From Sphingomonas sp. BK580 (GTDB taxonomy: Bacteria; Pseudomonadota; Alphaproteobacteria; Sphingomonadales; Sphingomonadaceae), in assembly GCF_014194975.1 (NCBI RefSeq), contig NZ_JACIAY010000012.1, positions 1 through 64,000 on the forward strand: a stretch of 64,000 nt of DNA. Direction: 5' to 3'. The translations under genes were made by a program, and so were the position numbers. A model generated the notes under the pieces. It was not told the DNA's origin, did no database searches, and was given only the letters and a program-made list of their open reading frames with translations. Positions 56,958 through 64,000 of the stretch are shown here, piece after piece; within the stretch, counting starts at the first letter, position 1, and every line of letters begins with the position of its first letter.

Positions 56958-58159
56958 AGCGCCTCCAGCTTGAACTGCTCGGCCGGGCTGGCGAGGCTGT
57001 TGCGCGCCGCGCCCTCGGCGCGCGCGATATAGCCGCGCGACTTGTCGACCTCGCGCCCGAGCGTCTCCACCGTGCTCTTCATCGTGTCGAGCGACTTGAG
57101 CTTGAACGTGTCGATCGCGTCCATCGTGTCGTAGATGTTCTGGAAGGCGCGCTGCAGCGTCTCCAGCGGGATGGTCGAGGCGGCGGCCTGCTCGTGGATC
57201 GCGGCGGTGTTCTGGCGCAGCAGCTTGCCGGTCGAGTCGATCAGCCCCGCGGTGGTGGCGTTGAGCTGGGTGACCTGCTCCAGCACGAGTTTCTGGTTGG
57301 TCAGCGCCTGCGCCACCGTCACCGCGGTGCGCAGCGCCGCCACGGTGGTGGTGCTGGCGCGGTCGACGCCCTTGATCAGCTCGACGTTGTTCTTCTTGAC
57401 CAGGTCGAGCGCGAGATAGCCCTGCACCGTCACCGCCATCTGGGTGAGCAGGTCCTGCGTGCGCTGGCGCGCGTAGAACAGCGCGGTCTCGCGGATCGCC
57501 TTGGCCTTGGCCGGATCCGTCGCGTCGAGCTCGTTGGCCTTGTCCTCCAGCCGCGCGTCCATCGCGCGCGCGAGGTGGATCATCTGCTCGAGCCGCCCCA
57601 TCGACGCCCACAGGTTGGCGCGCTCGGTGTCGATCGCGGCATTGTCCATCAGCAGCTCGTCCTTGCCCGAGCCGAGGCTGCGCAGGATCGCGGCGATGTG
57701 CGTCTGGCTGCTCTTATAGCCGTCGAAATAGTCGCGCATCTTCGAGCCGAACGGGATCACCCCGAACAGCTTCTGCGGCTTGGAGAGATTGCCGCGGCGG
57801 CCGGGATCGAGCTGCTCGACAGTGCGGCGCAGCTCGGCGAGGTCCTTGCCGACGCCGGCCTCCTTGTCCATCGCGCGCACCGGGCGGTCGAGGAAGCGGT
57901 TGGACTGGCCCGCGGCGTCGCGGATCTCCTTCTGTCCCATCGCGGTGATCGCGTCGACGCGCTTGCCGAACTCGGGCGAGTTGACGTCCTCGGCGAGCAG
58001 CTGGTCGACGAAGGCGTCGACGCGCTTCTCCAGCTCGCTGCGCGTGCCGGGATCGACCGGCACGAGCCCGGCGGCGCGCTCGCTGGAGACCGCGGGGACG
58101 GGGTCGGGCGGGGTCAGCGTCAGCGCCGGCTCGGCGTCGGTACCGGGGGAGGTCGCCAT
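56954..58159 (-). CDS. telA: TelA-family (toxic anion resistance) protein
   Basis: A 401-residue, mostly helical protein. Long coiled-coil stretches run from about 150 to 380, and KMRDYFDGYKSSQTHIAAILRSLGSGKDEL with LMDNAAIDTERANLWASMGRL are TelA-family blocks. Linked to resistance to tellurite and cell-envelope stress in other bacteria; the mechanism is unresolved. ATG after AAGGAGACGAGC, a strong ribosome-binding site that decides the start. Overlaps the XpaC-like gene by GTGA. Confidence 0.9.
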   Translation of the reverse strand: MATSPGTDAEPALTLTPPDPVPAVSSERAAGLVPVDPGTRSELEKRVDAFVDQLLAEDVNSPEFGKRVDAITAMGQKEIRDAAGQSNRFLDRPVRAMDKEAGVGKDLAELRRTVEQLDPGRRGNLSKPQKLFGVIPFGSKMRDYFDGYKSSQTHIAAILRSLGSGKDELLMDNAAIDTERANLWASMGRLEQMIHLARAMDARLEDKANELDATDPAKAKAIRETALFYARQRTQDLLTQMAVTVQGYLALDLVKKNNVELIKGVDRASTTTVAALRTAVTVAQALTNQKLVLEQVTQLNATTAGLIDSTGKLLRQNTAAIHEQAAASTIPLETLQRAFQNIYDTMDAIDTFKLKSLDTMKSTVETLGREVDKSRGYIARAEGAARNSLASPAEQFKLEAL

Positions 58160-58484
58160 GCTCGTCTCCTTCGTGCGTCGCGCTCTTGTCTCGCGGTGGC
58201 GCGCGCTGTTCAAGTGTGTTGTGGATGTAATACGGTGCGGCGGGGTTGTCGAGTGAGGTGCGTTGCCACGTCGGCCGTTCCCTACCGCTCCTCCCATACA
58301 GCGGGCCGAGATCGCGGACGTTGCCTTCGACGTGATCGATCTGCGGCCGCCGCGCGAGCCGACCTGACCCGTCCCGCCCGCGCGCACCATGCTGCGGCCG
58401 CGAAGGCTGGCGTCCGCGCGCGCTTTCGGCTATGCGCGCCGGCGACATCGCCCGCGGCCGCCGCGGGCCACCTCAGGAATCCGT
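58160..58484. other. divergent telA/typA spacer
   Basis: About 325 bases without a gene between two divergent operons. The telA side includes AT-rich GTTGTGGATGTAATACGG near 58217-58236, where promoter elements may lie. Nothing else is seen. Confidence 0.4.
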
Positions 58485-60308
58485 ATGAACCTGCGCAACA
58501 TCGCCATCATCGCGCACGTCGATCATGGCAAGACGACCCTCGTCGACCAGCTCTTCCGCCAGTCGGGCACGTTCCGCGACAACCAGCGCGTCGAGGAGCG
58601 CGCGATGGACTCGAACGACCTCGAGAAGGAGCGCGGGATCACCATCCTCGCCAAGCCGACCTCGATCGTGTGGAACGACACGCGCATCAACATCGTCGAC
58701 ACGCCCGGCCACGCCGACTTCGGCGGCGAGGTGGAGCGCATCCTCTCGATGGTCGACGGCGTGATCCTGCTGGTCGACTCGTCCGAGGGCGCGATGCCGC
58801 AGACCAAGTTCGTCACCGGCAAGGCGCTGGCGCTCGGCCTGCGCCCGATCGTGGTGGTCAACAAGATCGACCGCGCCGACGAGCGCACGCAGGAAGTGCT
58901 CGACGAGGTGTTCGACCTGTTCGTCTCGCTCGAGGCGAACGACGAGCAGCTCGACTTCCCCGTGCTCTTCGCCTCCGGCCGCAACGGCTACGCCTCGACC
59001 GACCCGACCGCGCGCGAGGGCACGCTGACCCCGCTGTTCGAGAAGATCGTCGAGCACGTCCCCGCCCCCAAGGTCGACCTCGACGCGCCCTTCACCTTCC
59101 TGGTGACGCTGCTCGACCGCGACAACTTCCTCGGTCGCATCCTCACCGGTCGGGTCAACTCGGGCGTGGTCAAGCTCAACCAGCCGATCCACGCGCTCGA
59201 CAACGACGGCAACGTGGTCGAGGCGGGGCGCGCCTCCAAGCTGATGTCGTTCCACGGGCTGGAGCGCGTGCCGGTGGACGAGGCGCGCGCGGGCGAGATC
59301 ATCAGCCTCGCGGGCCTCACCGTCGCCACCGTGGCCAACACGATCGCCGACACCTCGGTGAGCGAGCCGCTCCACGCCCAGCCGATCGACCCGCCGACGC
59401 TGTCGATGCGCTTCGCGGTGAACGACTCGCCGATGGCGGGGCGCGAGGGCAGCAAGGTGACCAGCCGCATGATCCGCGATCGCCTGATGCGCGAGGCCGA
59501 GTCGAACGTCGCGATCAAGGTGACCGAGGCGGCCGACCGCGACAGCTTCGAGGTGGCGGGTCGCGGCGAGCTCCAGCTCGGCGTGCTGATCGAGACGATG
59601 CGCCGCGAGGGCTTCGAGCTCGGGATCAGCCGCCCGCGCGTGCTGTTCGGCGAGGACGAGAACGGCAAGAAGACCGAGCCGTACGAGACCGTGATCATCG
59701 ACGTGGACGAGGAATATTCGGGCACGGTCGTCGAGAAGATGAACCTGCGCAAGGCCGAGCTGACCGACATGCGCCCGTCGGGCGGCGGCAAGACCCGCAT
59801 CACCTTCTCCGCGCCGAGCCGCGGCATGATCGGCTATCACGGCGAGTTCCTGTCGGACACGCGCGGCACCGGCATCATGAACCGGCTGTTCGAGAAGTAC
59901 GGCCCGCACAAGGGCGCGATCGAGGGCCGCAAGAACGGCGTGCTGATCTCCAACGGCGCGGGCGAGGCGCAGGGCTATGCGCTCGGCCCGCTCGAGGACC
60001 GCGGCATCCTCTTCGTCGGCCACGGCGAGGCGCTGTACGAGGGCATGATCATCGGTGAGAACGCCAAGACGGACGACCTCGAGGTCAATCCGATGAAGGC
60101 GAAGCAGCTCACCAACTTCCGCGCCTCGGGCGGCAAGGACGACGCGATCCGCCTGACCCCGCCGAAGAAGATGACGCTGGAGCAGGCGATCGCCTATATC
60201 GACGACGACGAGATGGTGGAGGTGACCCCCAAGTCGATCCGCCTGCGCAAGCGCTACCTCGACCCGCACGAGCGCAAGCGCGCCAGCCGCGCCAAGGTCG
60301 CGGCGTAA
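58485..60308 (+). CDS. typA: ribosome-associated GTPase TypA/BipA
   Basis: A 607-residue translational GTPase that binds ribosomes and helps 50S assembly and stress growth. G1 AHVDHGKT (10-17), G2 region ERGITI, G3 DTPGHADF and G4 NKID are intact; domains II, III and the BipA-specific C-terminal domain (IRLRKRYLDPHERKRASR) follow. Length typical. CAGGAA upstream of ATG; the longer reading adds only Arg/Pro-rich sequence. Confidence 0.97.
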   Translation: MNLRNIAIIAHVDHGKTTLVDQLFRQSGTFRDNQRVEERAMDSNDLEKERGITILAKPTSIVWNDTRINIVDTPGHADFGGEVERILSMVDGVILLVDSSEGAMPQTKFVTGKALALGLRPIVVVNKIDRADERTQEVLDEVFDLFVSLEANDEQLDFPVLFASGRNGYASTDPTAREGTLTPLFEKIVEHVPAPKVDLDAPFTFLVTLLDRDNFLGRILTGRVNSGVVKLNQPIHALDNDGNVVEAGRASKLMSFHGLERVPVDEARAGEIISLAGLTVATVANTIADTSVSEPLHAQPIDPPTLSMRFAVNDSPMAGREGSKVTSRMIRDRLMREAESNVAIKVTEAADRDSFEVAGRGELQLGVLIETMRREGFELGISRPRVLFGEDENGKKTEPYETVIIDVDEEYSGTVVEKMNLRKAELTDMRPSGGGKTRITFSAPSRGMIGYHGEFLSDTRGTGIMNRLFEKYGPHKGAIEGRKNGVLISNGAGEAQGYALGPLEDRGILFVGHGEALYEGMIIGENAKTDDLEVNPMKAKQLTNFRASGGKDDAIRLTPPKKMTLEQAIAYIDDDEMVEVTPKSIRLRKRYLDPHERKRASRAKVAA

Positions 60309-60651
60309 GGAGAAGGGAGCTGGCGTCCTCCCCTCGGTGCTTCAAGTACTGGGACGGGCGACCGGCTCCTTCATCCTCCCGTGTAAGGGGAGGTGTCAGG
60401 CCGCAGGCCTGACGGAGGGGTGACCCGGTGCGCGGGCGTCCCTGGACTCGCCACCCGCGACACCCCTCCGACGCGCTATGCGCGCCAGTGCGGGCGAGAT
60501 GGTGTCCACCGGACACCATCTTGGCGTGCCGGGGCAAGCCAAAGCCGGCACTCCCTTGCAGGGGAGGATCTGCAATGGCCATCTCGGCCCCGTCGTACAC
60601 CTAGGTTGCCGCCATCTTCCGCGTCGCGCGCAAACCGGCTAACGCGGCAGG
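60309..60651. other. typA-LOV kinase spacer with repeat family B
   Basis: About 340 bases without a gene. Most of it is the second copy of repeat family B (60371-60571). A perfect 10-base hairpin GATGGTGTCC-ACC-GGACACCATC sits inside at 60496-60518. Confidence 0.5.
60371..60571. repeat. repeat family B, copy 2
   Basis: Starts TTCATCCTCCCGTGTAAGGG and shares AGGCCGCAGGCCTG-CGGAGGGGTGA with copy 1; closes with CCCTTGCAGGGGAGGA. It is 60 bases longer than copy 1 owing to a central insertion that contains a perfect 10-base-stem hairpin. Confidence 0.8.
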
Positions 60652-62442
60652 ATGTCTGCCGATTCCGTCCCGTCCGATCCGTCCACCCACGATGACGTCG
60701 ATCCCACGGGGCTCGCCGCCGGCAAACAGGCCGAGGGCACGATGGACACCGGCGCCAACGAGCCGATCGAGCGCAGCGGTCTGCATCACTGGCGCGAGAG
60801 CACGATCACCGATCCCGACCTGAACGACCGCGGCGGCGTCTTCTTCGCCGCGATCGAGATGACGCGGATGCCGATGATCCTCACCGATCCCAACCTGGAC
60901 GACAATCCGATCGTCTTCGCCAACAAGGCGTTCCTCGACCTCACCGGCTACGAGGAAGAGGAGATCCTCGGGCGCAACTGCCGCTTCCTCCAGGGCTCGC
61001 AGACCGACCGCAACGCGGTGGCGGAGCTGCGTCACGCGGTCGAGAACAAGTCCGCGGTGGCGCTCGAGCTGCTCAACTATCGCCGCGACGGCACGCCGTT
61101 CTGGAACGCGGTGTTCGTCGGCCCGGTCTATGACACGGGCGGGACGCTGCGCTATTTCTTCGCCAGCCAGCTCGACGTGACGCGCCGCCGCAACACCGAG
61201 CAGTCCTACCGCCAGGCGCAGAAGATGGAGTCGATCGGCCAGCTCACCGCGGGGCTGGCGCACGATTTCAACAACCTGCTCCAGGTGGTCAACGGCAACC
61301 TCGAGCTGGTCGCCACCGCCAAGGATCCCGAGCGCGCGCAGCGCTACGTCGCCGCGGCGCAGTCGGCGGCCGAGCGCGGTGCCAAGCTGACGCGCCAGCT
61401 GCTCGCCTTCGCGCGCAAGACCCGGCTCGAGCCGCGCCCGCTCGACCTGACCCAGCTCGTCTCCGAGTTCAGCGACCTGATCGAGAGCTCGGTCAACAAG
61501 CAGGTCGAGATTCATCTCAGCCTGCGCCGCGGGCTCGCGCCGGTGGTGGTCGACCCCGACCAGCTCGAGATGGCGCTGCTCAACATCGTCAACAACGCGC
61601 GCGACGCCATGCCCAAGGGCGGGCTGGTGACGATCGCGACCCGCCCGCTCAAGCTCCAGTCGGTCGAGAATGGCGACGGCACCGGCGGCACCGCGCTGCG
61701 CGACGGGGTCGAGCTCGCCGCGGGCGACTATGTCGTGCTCGAGGTGCAGGACGAGGGTCACGGCATGTCGCCCGAGGTGATCGAGCGCGCCACCGAGCCC
61801 TTCTTCACCACCAAGGGCGTCGGCAGCGGTACCGGGCTGGGGCTGGCGATGGCGAGCGGCTTCGTGCGCCAGTCCGGCGGGCGGCTCGAGATCGAGAGCC
61901 GGCCGGGCGAGGGCACCACCGTCCGCATGCTCTTCCCGAGCGGCCACGCCGAGAAGCGCGAGCCGGCCGCGCCCGAGCCGCACGTCGCCGCCAACGCGAT
62001 CGTCGATCCCGACACCGCGCGCCACATCCTGGTGGTGGAGGACAGCGACGAGGTGCTCGCGATCGCGCGCGAGATCCTCGAGAGCGCGGGCTATCACGTC
62101 TCCACCGCGGCCAACGGCGAGCAGGCGCTGCGACTGTTCGAGGAGATCCACCCGCGGGATCGAGTCGACCTGCTGTTCACCGACCTGGTGATGCCGGGCG
62201 GGATGAACGGGCTGGTGCTGGCCGACGCGGTGGTCGAGCGCGACGCGTCGGTCTCGGTGCTGATGACGACCGGCTACAACGAGGAGCTGGTGATCAACGG
62301 CCCGCGCGCGCGCGCCACCGACGTGCTCAGCAAGCCCTATCGCCGCGCCGAGCTGCTCGACCGCGTGAGTCAGGCGCTCAACCGCCGCGGCGAGCACGGC
62401 GCGCGGCGACGGCGCTCGGACTTCGGTGCCGCGCAGGTCTGA
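60652..62442 (+). CDS. LOV-domain hybrid histidine kinase (blue-light photoreceptor)
   Basis: A 596-residue soluble sensor kinase. The LOV domain (about 65-180) holds GRNCRFLQG with the photoactive cysteine C110, and the flavin-flipping glutamine in ASQLDVT (Q173). The histidine kinase follows, with H204 in GLAHDFNNLLQ and ATP-site boxes N (NIVNNARDAM), G1 (DEGHGM) and G2 (GSGTGLGLAMA). A C-terminal receiver has phospho-acceptor D511. Blue light should form a flavin-cysteine adduct and change autophosphorylation. Short spacer to a GGDEF-type gene on the same strand. Confidence 0.93.
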   Translation: MSADSVPSDPSTHDDVDPTGLAAGKQAEGTMDTGANEPIERSGLHHWRESTITDPDLNDRGGVFFAAIEMTRMPMILTDPNLDDNPIVFANKAFLDLTGYEEEEILGRNCRFLQGSQTDRNAVAELRHAVENKSAVALELLNYRRDGTPFWNAVFVGPVYDTGGTLRYFFASQLDVTRRRNTEQSYRQAQKMESIGQLTAGLAHDFNNLLQVVNGNLELVATAKDPERAQRYVAAAQSAAERGAKLTRQLLAFARKTRLEPRPLDLTQLVSEFSDLIESSVNKQVEIHLSLRRGLAPVVVDPDQLEMALLNIVNNARDAMPKGGLVTIATRPLKLQSVENGDGTGGTALRDGVELAAGDYVVLEVQDEGHGMSPEVIERATEPFFTTKGVGSGTGLGLAMASGFVRQSGGRLEIESRPGEGTTVRMLFPSGHAEKREPAAPEPHVAANAIVDPDTARHILVVEDSDEVLAIAREILESAGYHVSTAANGEQALRLFEEIHPRDRVDLLFTDLVMPGGMNGLVLADAVVERDASVSVLMTTGYNEELVINGPRARATDVLSKPYRRAELLDRVSQALNRRGEHGARRRRSDFGAAQV

Positions 62443-62699
62443 CCCGCGCGGCGCCGCAGTCGCGGGCTTGATCGTGATCAATATAGTGGCGCATTTCGAC
62501 CGTTACGCCGCCCGCCGGCCGCGCCGACCGCGGGCGGGGTTGGTATAAACGGCTTAACGCTGAGCGTTCAGGATGAGGCTTGCTTTGGTTGCTTCACGGA
62601 AAGTCCGTGAAATCCTGTAAATTACTCATTTCGACGAGATGCGGGCCGAACGGCCGCGGCGCTATTGGTTTCGTAAACTGTTGCTGGCACGAATCGCCC

Positions 62700-64000
62700 A
62701 TGAACGCGGCTTCGTCCCTCCATGCCAAGCGCGAGCGCGAGCGACTCGGGGCGCTCGCGCGACTCCAGACCCTCGACGCGCTGGCGGAGCCGATCTTCGC
62801 GCAGGTCACGCGCGTCGCCGCGCTGGTGATGGGCGTGCCGTACAGCGCGGTGACGCTGCTCGACCAGCACCACGCGCGGTTCACGTCGCATTTCGGCCTC
62901 CCCTCGTGCGAGCTGCCGCGTGACGACCCGCTCTGTGCGCATACCTTGGCCTCGACCGAGCTGATGGAGGTGCTCGACCTCGCCGGAGACCCGCGCTTCG
63001 TCGATCACCCGATGGTGGCGGAGCATCCCGGGCTGCGCTTCTACGCCGGCGCCCCGCTGGTCACGTCGGACGGGCATCATCTCGGCTCGCTCAGCGTGCT
63101 CGATTCACGTCGCCGCGCGCGCCTGTCGCTCACCGAGCGCGAGGCGCTGATCGCGCTCGCGCAGATCGCGGTGGAGCTGATCGAGACGCGGCTGGCCCGG
63201 TCCGCCGGCGAGATCGCGCGGCAGATGGTCGAGAGCGCGCCGGTGGCGGTGCTGTACGCCGACATCGCGGGGAAGATCATCTACGCCAACGCGCTCGCCG
63301 CGGCGATGCTGGGCACGCATCCGCTCGAGCTGATCGGCTGCCCGGCCGAGTCGCTGCTGCCGCACTGGCACGAGGAGGTGGCGACGCTCGCGCAGGACAC
63401 CGGCGCCAGCACGCATCACGCCAGCGAGGCGCGGCACGCCGCGGGGTGGACGATCCCGGTCGAGCTGACGCTGTCGAGCTGCAAGCTCGGCGAGCAGATC
63501 GGCGGTTATGGCATCGTCATGCGCGACGAGAGCGCGCAGCGCGCGCTGGAGCGCGAGAATGCCGAAGCGCACGCCTTCCTGGACACGATCATCGACCATC
63601 TGCCCGCGATGCTGTTCGTCAAGGACAGCGCGACGGGCCGCTACCTGCTGACCAACCGTGCCGGCGAGGAGCTGATGGGGCGGCCGCGCGAGGAGATGAT
63701 CGGGCGCACCGCGCGCGAGCTCTATCCCGCGTGCGGCACCGCCTACGAGGAGCAGGACCGCGCCGCGCTGGCGAGCCCCAGTTCGGAGCAGCGCTTCGAG
63801 AATGAGTTCACCCGCCCCGACGGGCGTCGGGTGAGTCTGCGCACCACGCGGATCGTGCTCGACGGCCCCGACCGGCCCGCGCAATATCTGCTCGGCCTGT
63901 CGGAGGACGTCACCGAGGTGCGTCGCGCCGAGGCGGAGATCCTGCGGCTGGCGCATTTCGACTCGCTGACCGGGCTGGTCAACCGCCACAGCTACGTCGA
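62700..64000 (+). CDS. GAF-PAS-PAS-GGDEF protein (partial, runs off the right edge)
   Basis: Open from ATG at 62700 to the window end, 433 codons visible. A GAF domain (about 15-165) is followed by a PAS (about 175-290, VESAPVAVLYADIAGKIIYAN), a second PAS (about 295-415, IIDHLPAMLFVKDSATGRYL) and the start of a GGDEF-type diguanylate cyclase (AHFDSLTGLVNRHSY). The GGDEF active site is beyond the window, so activity, and a possible EAL domain, cannot be judged. Located 257 bases after the LOV kinase; it may be its functional neighbour in second-messenger control. Confidence 0.85.
   Translation, partial: MNAASSLHAKRERERLGALARLQTLDALAEPIFAQVTRVAALVMGVPYSAVTLLDQHHARFTSHFGLPSCELPRDDPLCAHTLASTELMEVLDLAGDPRFVDHPMVAEHPGLRFYAGAPLVTSDGHHLGSLSVLDSRRRARLSLTEREALIALAQIAVELIETRLARSAGEIARQMVESAPVAVLYADIAGKIIYANALAAAMLGTHPLELIGCPAESLLPHWHEEVATLAQDTGASTHHASEARHAAGWTIPVELTLSSCKLGEQIGGYGIVMRDESAQRALERENAEAHAFLDTIIDHLPAMLFVKDSATGRYLLTNRAGEELMGRPREEMIGRTARELYPACGTAYEEQDRAALASPSSEQRFENEFTRPDGRRVSLRTTRIVLDGPDRPAQYLLGLSEDVTEVRRAEAEILRLAHFDSLTGLVNRHSYV

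Overview
The window comes from the chromosome of a high-GC alphaproteobacterium, most likely Sphingomonas or a close sphingomonad. Supporting signs are the 5S rRNA-tRNA-fMet junction at the left edge, the ctaB-(45 aa)-ctaG-ctaE-DUF983-SURF1 block, the DUF3597 and 'vgr-related' families, several TonB/outer-membrane proteins, and an exact alphaproteobacterial SOS box in front of uvrA. Gene density is high, and many genes are coupled by 4-base ATGA or GTGA overlaps.

Layout. 0-5 kb: end of an rRNA operon, a YegD-like Hsp70, a Flp pilin with a coupled small membrane protein, an aldo/keto reductase and a sulfotransferase. 5-9.3 kb: a TonB-dependent receptor followed by a secreted PHP-type metallohydrolase, possibly a scavenging pair. 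9.4-21.7 kb: an SDR-like protein, an EamA exporter, threonine aldolase, a VWA protein with 19 consecutive prolines, an outer-membrane barrel, PBP1A, an FMN reductase, a chemoreceptor, and a DNA/RNA non-specific endonuclease with a small unknown neighbour. 21.8-27 kb: M24 peptidase and DadA-like oxidase divergent from a GntR regulator, then an NAD-epimerase divergent from a LysR regulator. 27-30.6 kb: cytochrome c oxidase assembly genes plus subunit III, without subunits I and II.

30.8-34.5 kb is accessory: an HTH protein running in frame into DUF3597, a BrnT/BrnA toxin-antitoxin pair, an unknown 160-aa protein and a decayed antitoxin. 34.5-39 kb: uvrA and two sphingomonad-type hypotheticals. 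39-41 kb is a strikingly AT-rich insert holding a two-domain anti-phage dCTP deaminase and a 60-aa follower gene. 41-45.3 kb: pentose-phosphate genes rpiA, tkt and tal. 45.8-51 kb: a single-domain response regulator, glutathione reductase, and a four-gene flavinylation-type locus (membrane protein, ApbE, FMN-binding protein, barrel protein). 51-58 kb: a metallopeptidase-like protein, a PCu(A)C copper chaperone, an ABC-F ATPase, two envelope beta-proteins, and an XpaC-like/TelA pair. 58-64 kb: TypA/BipA, a LOV blue-light hybrid histidine kinase, and a GAF-PAS-PAS-GGDEF protein cut by the right edge.

Intergenic spaces carry several families of palindromic repeats, at 11.1, 44.0, 45.5, 47.9, 53.9, 55.9 and 60.4 kb. 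One of them supplies the C-terminus of a membrane protein. All functions are inferred from sequence motifs and known families; no search was run.
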